From GYS-P2D sp964414425 (lineage in GTDB: Bacteria; Bacteroidota; Bacteroidia; Chitinophagales; Saprospiraceae): a stretch of DNA of 55,029 nt. Below are positions 35,022-44,114 of the stretch, piece by piece (the first letter of the stretch is position 1; the number at the start of each line of letters is the position of its first letter). The stretch lies in NCBI GenBank assembly GCA_964414425.1, contig CAYPWL010000025.1, positions 1 through 55,029 of the forward strand, written 5' to 3'. The notes under the pieces were generated by a model. It was given only the letters and a program-made list of their open reading frames with translations. It was not told the origin of the DNA and made no database searches. The position numbers and the translations under genes were made by a program.

Positions 35022-37226
35022 CTAATTTACCTCTTGCGATAGAAATTTCAATCGTACTAATCTGATCTCTTCTCTCGTGATATCATCTTCCTCAAGCTCT
35101 TTGAATGCATCTTCGATAGATTCACTCTCTGCATCACTGAAGTAGTCGTAAATGTCATCTACAGTATCCTCATCCATATTATCCTCGAGATAATAGTCTA
35201 TGTCCAGTTTAGTACCTGATAACACGATCATGTCCATCTCATCTATGAGCTGCTCCATATTCATCTTAGCGGATTCTGCAATTTCCTCAAGTGGCATCTT
35301 ACGATCCACTCCGAGTATGATAGATACTTTGGCCTTAGACTTATTAGCAACCTGCTTGACGACGAAGTCTTCAGGCTTCAAGATATCATGCTCCTCTACA
35401 TAGTCTTGGATTAGCTCGACGAATGGCTGTCCATATTTCTTTGCTTTCCCTTCTCCTACACCACTGATGTTTTTCATATCATCCATCGAGGTAGGATAAT
35501 AAGTAGCCATGTCTTGAAGAGATGGATCCATAAATATTATCCAAGGATTTACATCGTGCTTCTTTGCCTCTCTTAATCTTAGATCTTTCAGCATCTTCAT
35601 CAAGGTATCGTCTAATGCCGCACCTTTAGATGATGTACTTGTTGCTATGTGGTTGTTAGCTGCTTGGCTATAATCATGATTGAGGCTGATCTCAAACTTG
35701 CCACCTGACTTTATGAACTCCTCTCCTTTCTCAGTGACCTTAATCAAGCCATACAATTCAATATCCTTTCGGAGATAATTAGCCAGTATCGCTTGACGCA
35801 ATAGGGAGTGCCAAAATAGATTATCCTTGTCCTCGCCTGCCCCAAATGACTCCTTTACATCATAGCGGAAGTTCTTCATCTCTTGGGTCTTACGCCCAGT
35901 GAGATATTCTACTAAGAACTTGATGCCATAGTTTTCATTAAGTTCTTTGACTATGCTGACCGCGGTTTTTAATTCAGCACTCGCATCCTCCATAGGCTTT
36001 GGATTGCTGCAATTGTCGCACATCTTCTTACAATCTGCTGTTGCAAAGTGCTCACCGAAATAGTGGAGCAAAAACTTCCTGCGGCACTTAGTAGTCTCAG
36101 TGAATGCGATCACCTCATCCATCAACTGTACGCTGAGCTCACGCTCAGAGAGTGGTTTATCCTTGAGGAATTTTTCAAGTTTAAGGATGTCTTTGTGCGC
36201 ATAAAAAGCAACACACTTACCACTCAAACCATCACGACCGGCACGACCGGTCTCTTGGTAATAGTTTTCTATACTCTTAGGGATGTCATAGTGGATCACG
36301 AATCTCACGTCGGGCTTATCGATGCCCATCCCAAATGCTATGGTAGCAACGATCGTATCGATCTCTTCCATCAAGAAATCGTCTTGAGCCTTGGATCTTG
36401 TCTTGGCATCCAGCCCTGCATGGTATGGAGCTGCCTTGATACCATTAACCTGAAGGATCTCAGCAATTTCTTCTGTTGACTTACGAGACTGTACATAGAT
36501 GATCCCTGACTCACCAGGCATCTTCTTGATAATTTGTACGATCTCTTTTACCGTCTGATCTTTATTGATCTTGGGTCTCACCTCATAATAGAGATTAGTC
36601 CTGTTGAATGAAGAGATGAATGGGATCACATCCTCCATCCCCAGATTCTTCATGATATCCGACTTCACCTTAGGTGTGGCTGTTGCCGTCAGCGCCATGA
36701 TAGGAATAGTCTTATCTATGGCCTCGATCATCTGCCTGATCTTACGGTACTCTGGACGGAAGTCGTGCCCCCACTCCGAGATACAATGTGCCTCATCTAC
36801 AGCTACGAACGATACTCCTGTCTGGCTAAAGAATTCGATATTTTCTTCCTTGGTCAAAGTTTCTGGTGCTACATAGAGTAGCTTAGTCTTTCCAGCTATA
36901 ATATCCTCCTTGACCTTTTTTATTTGAGACTTGTTGAGACTACTATTGAGAAAGTGTGCTATGCTCTCATCTTGGCTATATCCTCTGATTGAGTCAACCT
37001 GATTTTTCATCAGAGCGATCAGTGGTGAGATAACAATGGCTGTACCTTCTGAAAGTATCCCTGGCAACTGATAACATAATGACTTGCCACCTCCAGTCGG
37101 CATGATCACCAATGTGTCCTTGCCATCTAAAATGTTCTGAATGATAGCTTCTTGTCGATCTTTGAATCCGTCGAATCCAAAGTACTTTTTTAAAGCTTCA
37201 TTAAGATTTAAAACTGTAGAAATCAT
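35022..37226 (-). CDS. recQ: ATP-dependent DNA helicase RecQ
   Basis: About 734 residues from the ATG at 37226; an upstream TTG at 37244 is less likely. Helicase motifs: FKDRQEAIIQNIL and VIMPTGGGKSLCYQLPG (Walker A), DEAHCISEWGHDFRPEY (motif II and the RecQ-specific loop), MALTATATPKV, SFNRTNLYYEV, and motif VI with YYQETGRAGRDG. Then the zinc-binding domain (CRRKFLLHYFGEHF, CKKMCDNC), the winged helix and an HRDC domain (about 535-615). The last ~100 residues are acidic and longer than in E. coli (about 610 aa), as common in Bacteroidota. 3'-5' unwinding of recombination intermediates. aroQ follows at once. Confidence 0.96.
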   Translation of the reverse strand: MISTVLNLNEALKKYFGFDGFKDRQEAIIQNILDGKDTLVIMPTGGGKSLCYQLPGILSEGTAIVISPLIALMKNQVDSIRGYSQDESIAHFLNSSLNKSQIKKVKEDIIAGKTKLLYVAPETLTKEENIEFFSQTGVSFVAVDEAHCISEWGHDFRPEYRKIRQMIEAIDKTIPIMALTATATPKVKSDIMKNLGMEDVIPFISSFNRTNLYYEVRPKINKDQTVKEIVQIIKKMPGESGIIYVQSRKSTEEIAEILQVNGIKAAPYHAGLDAKTRSKAQDDFLMEEIDTIVATIAFGMGIDKPDVRFVIHYDIPKSIENYYQETGRAGRDGLSGKCVAFYAHKDILKLEKFLKDKPLSERELSVQLMDEVIAFTETTKCRRKFLLHYFGEHFATADCKKMCDNCSNPKPMEDASAELKTAVSIVKELNENYGIKFLVEYLTGRKTQEMKNFRYDVKESFGAGEDKDNLFWHSLLRQAILANYLRKDIELYGLIKVTEKGEEFIKSGGKFEISLNHDYSQAANNHIATSTSSKGAALDDTLMKMLKDLRLREAKKHDVNPWIIFMDPSLQDMATYYPTSMDDMKNISGVGEGKAKKYGQPFVELIQDYVEEHDILKPEDFVVKQVANKSKAKVSIILGVDRKMPLEEIAESAKMNMEQLIDEMDMIVLSGTKLDIDYYLEDNMDEDTVDDIYDYFSDAESESIEDAFKELEEDDITREEIRLVRLKFLSQEVN

Positions 37227-37255
37227 GGTGTATGAACTGAACAAATAAATTAGAA

Positions 37256-37334
37256 GTAGACTGCGGTCTACATTCCTAACTTTTTTGCATTTGATTAGTG
37301 TCTTTTATAAATGGTCTCAGATGACTCTCAGACC
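37256..37334. other. Two hairpins in the recQ upstream gap
   Basis: GTAGAC-TGCG-GTCTAC (37256-37271) and a 9-bp stem with one C-C mismatch, GGTCTCAGA-TGAC-TCTCAGACC (37313-37334), lie in the 211-bp gap between the FMN glutamate-synthase-like gene and recQ. Either could end upstream transcription or act as a regulator site; no standard promoter box is clear on the minus strand here. Confidence 0.4.
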
Positions 37335-37437
37335 TACATTCGCTGTAAGACGTTTCGTATTTTTTACAGCCGCCGAAAATAACTCTTATAAATGGAGTGT
37401 GCAACAGAGATTCCTCTTAAAATAGGACGGCAATTGG

Positions 37438-39126
37438 TCAGTTTTCAAATACCTCTTCAAATCTCGGGGCGAACGACTCAGCTGTAGCGACGGACCAAAG
37501 GTATTGCCATTTTTCTGGTACAGATTCTTGATCCAGCAGGCACCCTTTAGGGATGTAAGGATAGATCTGATCATAACGTTTGGCATTCTCTGAGTCTATT
37601 CTTCTATACACTGAAGATCGGTTGATTTGCTTCATGTTTTTAAAACCCGATGCGGCTTGTAACTCTACAAAGCTCTTGAGGGTCTCCTTATGAAATTGAG
37701 CTACTCGTTTCTTTTTATCCTCCACCACTAATCCTCTCATAAGATGTGGATCGTTAGTTGCTACACCCACAGGGCAAGTATTCTTATTACACTCCAATGC
37801 TTGTATGCATCCGAGGGCCATCATCATCGCCCGAGCGCTATAGCAGATATCAGCACCGATAGATAGTGCCCGATAGATATGAAACCCCGTCACGATCTTG
37901 CCCGATGCTAAGAGCTTAATATCCTTCTTAAGATCAAATCCTGTAAGGGCATCAAAAGCAAAAGCCAGGCCTTCTCTAAACGGCATCCCTACCGAATTAC
38001 TAAACTCAAGCGGTGCCGCACCTGTGCCACCCTCTCCACCATCTATAGAAATAAAGTCAGGCTTGATCCCCGTCTTTACCATCGCCTTACAGATGGCTAA
38101 AAACTCTGATTTCTTACCTATACAGAGCTTAAATCCCACTGGCTTACCCCCGCTGAGATCTCGCATAGTCTTGATAAAATTGAGCAACTCAATCGGCGTA
38201 CTAAATGCCTTGTGATAAGGCGGAGATAGCACATCCTGGCCTATAGGCACATTTCGAATCTCTGCGATTTCTTCTGTAACCTTCTTGGCAGGTAATATTC
38301 CTCCATGACCAGGCTTGGCCCCTTGCGAAAGCTTCAGCTCTATCATCTTGACATTGTGATCCACACAACGCTGCTTAAATAGTTCTGGGCTAAAGTTTCC
38401 ATCCTCTGTTCTGGAACCAAAATATCCCGTACCCAGCTGATAGATGAGATCCCCACCATGCTTGTCATGATACGGCGATATACCTCCCTCTCCGGTATTC
38501 TGAGCAAATCCGCCAAGGGCAGCGCCTCCATTGAGCGCCATCACAGCATTTTTACTTAATGACCCATAGCTCATCGCTGACACATTGTAGATGCTACACT
38601 CATAGGGTTGCAAGCAATCAGGGCCACCCACTGTGATGCGTGGATTATCCTCGATCATATGGTGATCTAATGCAGCTATGCTATGCTCCATCCATTCGTA
38701 ACCTTCTCCGTACACATCGAGCTGAGTACCAAATGGTGCGGTATCTACGGCGTCTTTTGCACGTTGATATACTATGGATCTAAAAATGCGCGAAAACGGT
38801 TTACCATCTATATCCGACTCTATGAAATATTGAAATAGCTTCGGACGTAACCATTCTGCCACATAGCGTGATCGACCAATCAAAGGAAAGTTACGAGTGA
38901 TACTATGGCTCGGTTGAAAATAATCATACAACCCTATGGCACATAATAAGAGAATTGGAATTCCCAACAATGCAAATGCCCAATGACCTAACAAAGCAAA
39001 AACTAATAACATTACACCCAACAACCCTAATACGATGACAACTATCATAAACCGACTTTTAAATGTTTCTTGCCTTAATTTCGTTAGAGCAATACTTCGG
39101 CGCCTAAGGTAAGCATAGCACATCAT
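37438..39126 (-). CDS. FMN-binding glutamate synthase family protein, membrane-anchored
   Basis: 562 residues. Two N-terminal transmembrane helices (about 27-47 and 48-68: IVVIVLGLLGVMLLVFALLG, then HWAFALLGIPILLLC), then the FMN-binding half of GltB (glutamate synthase central and TIM-barrel region): GEGGISPYHDKHGGDLIYQL, LKLSQGAKPGHGGILPAKKV, SIDGGEGGTGAAPLEF, GADICYSARAMMMALGCIQ and KNTCPVGVATNDP with an Fe-S cysteine context. No N-terminal glutaminase domain, so it is not a full GOGAT. It belongs to the YerD-like group with no firmly known reaction. Divergent from xerD with only 25 bp between start codons. Confidence 0.9.
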   Translation of the reverse strand: MMCYAYLRRRSIALTKLRQETFKSRFMIVVIVLGLLGVMLLVFALLGHWAFALLGIPILLLCAIGLYDYFQPSHSITRNFPLIGRSRYVAEWLRPKLFQYFIESDIDGKPFSRIFRSIVYQRAKDAVDTAPFGTQLDVYGEGYEWMEHSIAALDHHMIEDNPRITVGGPDCLQPYECSIYNVSAMSYGSLSKNAVMALNGGAALGGFAQNTGEGGISPYHDKHGGDLIYQLGTGYFGSRTEDGNFSPELFKQRCVDHNVKMIELKLSQGAKPGHGGILPAKKVTEEIAEIRNVPIGQDVLSPPYHKAFSTPIELLNFIKTMRDLSGGKPVGFKLCIGKKSEFLAICKAMVKTGIKPDFISIDGGEGGTGAAPLEFSNSVGMPFREGLAFAFDALTGFDLKKDIKLLASGKIVTGFHIYRALSIGADICYSARAMMMALGCIQALECNKNTCPVGVATNDPHLMRGLVVEDKKKRVAQFHKETLKSFVELQAASGFKNMKQINRSSVYRRIDSENAKRYDQIYPYIPKGCLLDQESVPEKWQYLWSVATAESFAPRFEEVFEN

Positions 39127-39151
39127 AATTAGAGATTGAGATAAGAGACAT

Positions 39152-40063
39152 ATGAATTGGGATATATATAAAAATGGTTTCTTGTCTTATCTGATGCTCG
39201 AGCGCAGCCTTTCTAAGAATAGTATTGCCGCTTATGAAGATGATGTGAACAAACTGATCAGGTGGATAGAGATCACGGAGAGGAATATCAGCGTGGAGCA
39301 AGTAAAATATAATGATCTTGAGACATTCGTTCATTGGCTTAATGAGCTTGGCCTCGGTGACAAGAGTCAAGCAAGGATTATTTCTGGTATAAAAGCTTTT
39401 TATAGATACCTCCTACTCGAAGACATCATCTCTGACGACCCTTCTGAGCTGTTAGAAGGTCCTAAGCTGCGTCGGAAAATCCCAGACATCTTAGCCGTTG
39501 AGGAGATCGATCTCATCCTGAGTAGTATCGACCTCAGCCATCCTCAAGGTCAGCGCAATCGTGCTATTTTAGAAACACTCTATGCCTGTGGCCTAAGAGT
39601 TACAGAGTTGGTCAACCTAAGACTGAGCAACTATTATCCCGATCTTGGTCTGGTCAAGGTCATTGGTAAAAATGATAAAGAACGAATCATCCCAATAGGA
39701 GATAGCGCCATAAATTATATCAACATATATGTCCAGAGTGTAAGGAGGTTGATGAATAACATCCATCCCGATCACGAGGATTTTGTTTTTCTCAATCGCA
39801 GAGGTAAACAGTTGACAAGAGTGATGATATTTCTGATGATAAAGCAATCCGTTAAGGACGCAGGGATAGACAAGTCGATTAGCCCCCATACCTTCAGGCA
39901 CTCATTTGCCACACACCTTGTGGAGGGTGGCGCTGACCTCAAAGCTGTCCAAGATATGCTCGGTCATGAATCAATAACCACTACAGAAATATATACTCAC
40001 CTCGATACGCAGTACCTTAGAGATGCAATTATGAGTTTTCACCCCAGAAATCGGACTGCTTGA
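39152..40063 (+). CDS. xerD: Site-specific tyrosine recombinase XerD
   Basis: 303 residues. N-terminal SAM-like core-binding domain (about 1-90: FLSYLMLERSLSKNSIAAYE) and catalytic domain with the tyrosine recombinase residues: Arg in ACGLRVTELVNLR, Lys near VKVIGKNDKERIIP, HxxR in HTFRHSFATHL, His in GHESITTTEIYTH and the nucleophile Tyr in that same block. Length, domain order and the end near residue 300 fit chromosome-dimer resolvase XerD/XerC rather than an integrase. It heads an operon: its TGA overlaps the next ATG (TGATG), then lptB follows. Confidence 0.93.
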   Translation: MNWDIYKNGFLSYLMLERSLSKNSIAAYEDDVNKLIRWIEITERNISVEQVKYNDLETFVHWLNELGLGDKSQARIISGIKAFYRYLLLEDIISDDPSELLEGPKLRRKIPDILAVEEIDLILSSIDLSHPQGQRNRAILETLYACGLRVTELVNLRLSNYYPDLGLVKVIGKNDKERIIPIGDSAINYINIYVQSVRRLMNNIHPDHEDFVFLNRRGKQLTRVMIFLMIKQSVKDAGIDKSISPHTFRHSFATHLVEGGADLKAVQDMLGHESITTTEIYTHLDTQYLRDAIMSFHPRNRTA

Positions 40064-41745
40064 TGAATAAAGTGCTCGCTATAAGCCTTGGCATAGTCGC
40101 AACGCTGATCATACTATCTCTTGGTTCGTGCCATAACCAGATTCAGTTGACGGGAGGACCTAAGGATGAAAATCCTCCAGTATTGGATACGACGATATCT
40201 ACTCCCAACAATCAAGTCAATTTTGAAAAGCAGGATATCACCTTGTATTTTGATGAGTTTGTCACAGTCAAAGATCCTATAAAACAGATTCTTGTCACGC
40301 CACCATTGATCTATACTCCAAAGGTAACGGAGCGATTAGAGCGAGTAACTTTTGAGTTTGATGAAAAAGAAATACTGAAAGAGAATGCCACTTATGTCAT
40401 CAATTTTGGTGAGTCTATAGTCGACTATAATGAAAGTAATAAGCTCGAAAACTTCACCATGGTATTCTCGACAGGGGACTACATTGACTCATTAAGCATC
40501 CGTGGCAGTGTTATCGATGCTAAGACTCAGGATGCCTCGGCAGAGTACTTAGTGATGCTTTATGAATCAGTCTATGACTCCGTCGTCTATAAAGAGAAGC
40601 CATTTTACTTCGCCAGGACCGATATGGAGGGGCAGTTTGAAATCAGTAATCTCCGAGCAGATACCTTTAAAATCTTCGTATTGAATGATAAAAACGTCAA
40701 CTACACCTATGACTATGGCGAAGAGATAGGATTTTCTGATTCATTGATCTATCTCACAGATAGTAGCAGCTACGATATCGCCTTAGAGTCATTCTTGGAG
40801 CAGAGCAAGGCCAGATATCTTAGCTACGAGTCGATCCTACAGGGGCAGCTCAGACTTGAGTTTGATCAAGCCCCGAACTTAGATTCTCTCGCCATACTCA
40901 GTGACAATGTAGACTTTACCCTGACTCAACATGCCAACAAGTATATCGATGTATGGTATCGCCCTGCCAATCTCACCAAGTTGAATATGGCTTATCGTCA
41001 GGATACCATTAAGACAAGGATTAATCTAAGGGCATTAGACCCGCTCGAAGAACTCATCAACATTACAATCAGCCAGCCTAAAGGCGACATCGGTCTATAT
41101 CCAACAGATCAGATCATCCTAGATACAGATTATCCTATCGACTCAGTTAGTGCTGACCTAATCAGTGTCCGGGATACATCTGCTGACGAGTTACTGATAT
41201 TTGATCTGCGACCTGTCGTAGATGAGCCTATGCAAGTAGCCATCCAGGCAGATTACTCGATCGATCAGAATCTCGAAATCATACTTCTTCCGGGAGCCAT
41301 CACAGATCTGTGGGGCCATACCCATGATACGACACAATACAACGTCTCAATAGGGAATCCGGAGGACTTTGGCACAATAACGTTACAGTTCGTCGAGGCA
41401 GATTCCTCCGTAGCTAACTACCACGTGAGCCTACTCGACTCAAAAGAGGATGTGGTTCAAGCTATCAACGTACGTCGAGATACATCCATAACTATCTCTA
41501 AGCTATATCCCGGATCTTATAAATTAGAGATCATAGAAGATCTCGACCGCAATGAGCAGTGGAGTGCTGGCAACTATCTCAATAAAGTCCAATCTGAAAG
41601 GTTCTTTGAAGTACCTTTAGACGAGGTAAAGGGAAACTGGACAGTTGAAAAAGAAATCATCCTTAATGCCCTGGGGAATACTAATAACGGCCCCTTAAGC
41701 GATAACGATACAGATGAAAGTACTGAAAGCGACGAACCTAAATAA
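40063..41745 (+). CDS. Lipoprotein with bacterial Ig-like domain
   Basis: 560 residues from the ATG at 40063. Lipoprotein signal (MNKVLAISLGIVATLIILSL then GSC, lipobox Leu-Gly-Ser-Cys). The mature start HNQIQLTGGPKDENPPVLDT is the conserved opening of a Bacteroidota family with an SbsA-type Ig-like domain (about 30-130, with INFGESIVDYNESN). The rest is a large beta-rich region of unknown role. Cell surface or periplasmic lipoprotein. Starts inside the xerD stop codon and ends inside the first codons of lptB (32-bp overlap), so all three are co-translated. Role in LPS transport or cell division is a guess from neighbours. Confidence 0.82.
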   Translation: MNKVLAISLGIVATLIILSLGSCHNQIQLTGGPKDENPPVLDTTISTPNNQVNFEKQDITLYFDEFVTVKDPIKQILVTPPLIYTPKVTERLERVTFEFDEKEILKENATYVINFGESIVDYNESNKLENFTMVFSTGDYIDSLSIRGSVIDAKTQDASAEYLVMLYESVYDSVVYKEKPFYFARTDMEGQFEISNLRADTFKIFVLNDKNVNYTYDYGEEIGFSDSLIYLTDSSSYDIALESFLEQSKARYLSYESILQGQLRLEFDQAPNLDSLAILSDNVDFTLTQHANKYIDVWYRPANLTKLNMAYRQDTIKTRINLRALDPLEELINITISQPKGDIGLYPTDQIILDTDYPIDSVSADLISVRDTSADELLIFDLRPVVDEPMQVAIQADYSIDQNLEIILLPGAITDLWGHTHDTTQYNVSIGNPEDFGTITLQFVEADSSVANYHVSLLDSKEDVVQAINVRRDTSITISKLYPGSYKLEIIEDLDRNEQWSAGNYLNKVQSERFFEVPLDEVKGNWTVEKEIILNALGNTNNGPLSDNDTDESTESDEPK

Positions 41746-42457
41746 AGTCTACGGCAACCGAACCGTAGTAAAGTCTGTCTCACTCGAGGTGAAGCAGGGT
41801 GAGATCGTAGGCCTATTAGGGCCTAATGGCGCTGGCAAGACGACCAGCTTCTATATGATCGTGGGTTTTGTTAAGCCTAACGGTGGACAGGTGTTTCTCG
41901 AGGACCAAGAGATCACATCCCTGGCGATGTACAAGCGAGCCAGATTAGGTATAGGCTATCTACCACAGGAGGCTTCTGTATTTAGAAAGCTGAGTGTATA
42001 TGACAACCTGATTGCCGTACTCGAAATGACAGATCTCAAAAAAGCTGATCGTATCGCCAAAGCCGAAAGTCTAATAGAAGAATTTGGCTTAGAGAAAGTT
42101 CGTAACAATCAAGGAGACTCTCTATCTGGTGGCGAGCGCCGTCGTACAGAGATCGCAAGGGCGCTGGCTACAGATCCAAAATTTATACTACTCGATGAGC
42201 CATTTGCGGGTATTGATCCGATCGCAGTGGAGGACATCCAATACATCGTCGCTAAGCTCAAGACTAAGAATATTGGGATCCTCATAACAGATCACAATGT
42301 GCAGGAGACCCTCTCGATTACAGATCGGTCCTATCTGATGGTCGATGGCAACATCCTCCGTACGGGCACGTCAGAACAACTTGCCGAAGACCCCGTGGTG
42401 CGAAAGTTATACTTAGGAGAGCAGTTTGAACTAAAAAGGAAAAACATTGAGCTCTAA
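41714..42457 (+). CDS. lptB: LPS export ABC transporter ATP-binding protein
   Basis: 247 residues. ATPase LptB, which with LptFG drives lipopolysaccharide from the inner membrane to the outer membrane. Motifs: Walker A GLLGPNGAGKTTSFYMIVG, Q-loop GYLPQEASVFRKLSV, signature LSGGERRRTEIARALATDP, Walker B FILLDEPFAGIDPIAVEDI, H-switch ITDHNVQETL. The C-terminal GTSEQLAEDPVVRKLYLGE block is LptB-specific. Overlaps the upstream lipoprotein gene by 32 bp and the downstream micro-lipoprotein by 11 bp. LptF, LptG, LptC and LptA are not in the window. Confidence 0.95.
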   Translation: MKVLKATNLNKVYGNRTVVKSVSLEVKQGEIVGLLGPNGAGKTTSFYMIVGFVKPNGGQVFLEDQEITSLAMYKRARLGIGYLPQEASVFRKLSVYDNLIAVLEMTDLKKADRIAKAESLIEEFGLEKVRNNQGDSLSGGERRRTEIARALATDPKFILLDEPFAGIDPIAVEDIQYIVAKLKTKNIGILITDHNVQETLSITDRSYLMVDGNILRTGTSEQLAEDPVVRKLYLGEQFELKRKNIEL

Positions 42458-42701
42458 GATTTTGGTTGCGGCAATCATTGTGCTTGGATTAACCTTCTGT
42501 TCGTGCAGTGATACGAGGAGCACGCAGAGCCTCAGCCCAGAAGTTAAGTACATGAGTGATACGATGTATAACCGTCGTAAAAGTATCATAGAAGACGAGC
42601 TCGATTCCTTATGTCTCGAGCGAATACCCCTCTTAAAACAAAAGGCCATAGACTCTCTACTCATCATAGAACAAGAACGAATCCGTGAACTCAGCGAATA
42701 A
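42447..42701 (+). CDS. Small lipoprotein A (micro-lipoprotein after lptB)
   Basis: 84 residues from TTG at 42447, overlapping lptB by 11 bp. Hydrophobic signal (SSKILVAAIIVLGLTFC) with Cys at about residues 18 and 20, so a lipoprotein signal is likely. The mature part is a single charged helix: KYMSDTMYNRRKSIIEDELD, then CLERIPLLKQKAIDSLLIIE. It contains Cys-x-Glu followed 13 residues after the Cys by Asp-Ser-Leu. It overlaps the second small lipoprotein gene by 17 bp. Not recognised. A function with the LPS transporter or the neighbouring envelope genes is possible by context only. Confidence 0.65.
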   Translation: MSSKILVAAIIVLGLTFCSCSDTRSTQSLSPEVKYMSDTMYNRRKSIIEDELDSLCLERIPLLKQKAIDSLLIIEQERIRELSE

Positions 42702-43026
42702 ATACATACAGTTTATAGTCACCGTAGGATTAGTCTCCATCTTGAGTTCATCATGTATAGAATCCAAGTCAGAGATACGTGAACAAGCACTTAGGGAGTT
42801 AGATATAAAGATTGGGATCCTAAAGAAGAAAAAAGAGCAGGAATGTCGAGAGCAAGCCTTCATTGAGGCCGAGATATATGTCGACTCATTAATCGGTACC
42901 ATGTTGTTGTCTCCGATCGATGATAGTCTCTACAAACCGCCGATCCCGCAGAAACCAGAATTTATACAAGTTGACAGCAGTGTATTTAATTCTCAAAGTT
43001 CTGTTAAACCCGTAATCGAAAATTAA
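42685..43026 (+). CDS. Small lipoprotein B (micro-lipoprotein after lptB)
   Basis: 113 residues from GTG at 42685, overlapping the preceding micro-lipoprotein gene by 17 bp. Signal with lipobox (NKYIQFIVTVGLVSILSSSC). The helix REQALRELDIKIGILKKKKE is followed by CREQAFIEAEIYVDSLIG, with the same C-x-E-x10-D-S-L spacing as its neighbour, and a Pro-rich C-terminal tail (PPIPQKPEFIQVDSS). The pair arose by tandem duplication and divergence. Function unknown. The end of this gene overlaps the moxR promoter box. Confidence 0.65.
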   Translation: MNSANKYIQFIVTVGLVSILSSSCIESKSEIREQALRELDIKIGILKKKKEQECREQAFIEAEIYVDSLIGTMLLSPIDDSLYKPPIPQKPEFIQVDSSVFNSQSSVKPVIEN

Positions 43027-43031
43027 CTTTG
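43024..43031 (+). promoter_or_regulatory. Candidate -7 box of the Bat operon (moxR)
   Basis: TAACTTTG fits TAnnTTTG and overlaps the stop of small lipoprotein B. TCTG at 43002-43005 is a weak -33 box, 18 bp upstream. Leader of about 62 nt up to the ATG at 43100. Confidence 0.4.
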
Positions 43032-43099
43032 TAATCTTGTCACTAGACATTTGTGGAGATTGAATAATAACCATAAAACTAAATTATACCATACTTCTC

Positions 43100-44098
43100 A
43101 TGCAATCAGCAGTAGATATAGAAGCACTAAATCAGCAGGCGCAGTCCGATAGTGCATTCATAGAAGACATAAGGAAAGAAGCTAATCAGGTTATCGTGGG
43201 TCAAACCCATATGATGGATAGGTTGCTCTTAGGATTACTCAGCGATGGACATATCCTATTGGAGGGCCTACCGGGTCTGGCTAAGACCTTAGCAATTAAG
43301 ACTCTTTCGTCGATTATTGACGTCAGCTTTAATCGGATTCAGTTTACCCCGGATTTGCTGCCAGCAGATATCTTAGGTACGATGATTTTTAATCAGAAGA
43401 CTAATGAGTTTTCGATTAGGAAAGGACCGATCTTCTCCAATTTTATCCTCGCAGATGAGATCAACAGAGCCCCGGCCAAAGTCCAGAGTGCCTTGCTTGA
43501 ATCCATGCAAGAGCGACAGGTAACGATTGGCAAAGAGACCTTCAAGTTGACGGAGCCGTTTTTGGTCTTGGCTACTCAAAATCCAATCGAGCAAGAAGGA
43601 ACATATCCTTTGCCGGAGGCACAGACGGATCGTTTTATGTTGAAGATCAATGTAGGATACCCTACTAAGACTGAAGAACTTGAGATCATCCGTAGAAATA
43701 TCGGCGGCCATATCAATAAGAAGGTCAATACAGTCGTCAGCCCAGCGCAGATCCTCAAGGCACGTCAGACTGTACGAAATATATACATGGACGAAAAGGT
43801 CGAGCAATACATCCTTGATATTGTATTTGCGACTAGGAATCCTAAGGATTACAATCTCGAAAAATTAGATGGCCTCATCAGTTATGGTGGATCGCCACGG
43901 GCAAGTATCAACTTGGCACTTGCGTCGAGAGCATATGCATTCATGCAGCGCCGAGGATATGTAATACCAGATGATGTACGAAGTATCTGCAAGGATGTCC
44001 TCAGACACCGTATAGGAATCACCTATGAAGCTGAAGCAGAAAATATCTCGCAAGAAGATATCATTACTGAGATCCTAAATGCTGTAGAGGTACCATAA
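43100..44098 (+). CDS. MoxR family AAA ATPase
   Basis: 332 residues. Walker A is GLPGLAKT (about 56-63), Walker B with LADEINRAPAKVQSALLESM (about 118-137), sensor 1 with LATQNPIEQEGTYPLPEAQ and arginine-finger block DRFMLKINVGYP. C-terminal lid with YGGSPRASINLALASRAYA. MoxR ATPases act as chaperones that activate VWA-domain partners and remodel protein complexes, often with the Bat system. It is the first gene of the cluster and is preceded by a promoter match. Next gene starts 16 bp later. Confidence 0.95.
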   Translation: MQSAVDIEALNQQAQSDSAFIEDIRKEANQVIVGQTHMMDRLLLGLLSDGHILLEGLPGLAKTLAIKTLSSIIDVSFNRIQFTPDLLPADILGTMIFNQKTNEFSIRKGPIFSNFILADEINRAPAKVQSALLESMQERQVTIGKETFKLTEPFLVLATQNPIEQEGTYPLPEAQTDRFMLKINVGYPTKTEELEIIRRNIGGHINKKVNTVVSPAQILKARQTVRNIYMDEKVEQYILDIVFATRNPKDYNLEKLDGLISYGGSPRASINLALASRAYAFMQRRGYVIPDDVRSICKDVLRHRIGITYEAEAENISQEDIITEILNAVEVP

Positions 44099-44114
44099 AC
44101 CATACGCTCAGGAC

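Noticed and set aside
37386..37586. 66-residue minus-strand ORF overlapping the 3' end of the FMN glutamate-synthase-like gene
   Set aside because: Different frame within a conserved gene end, no start context, and the sequence lacks a recognisable motif.
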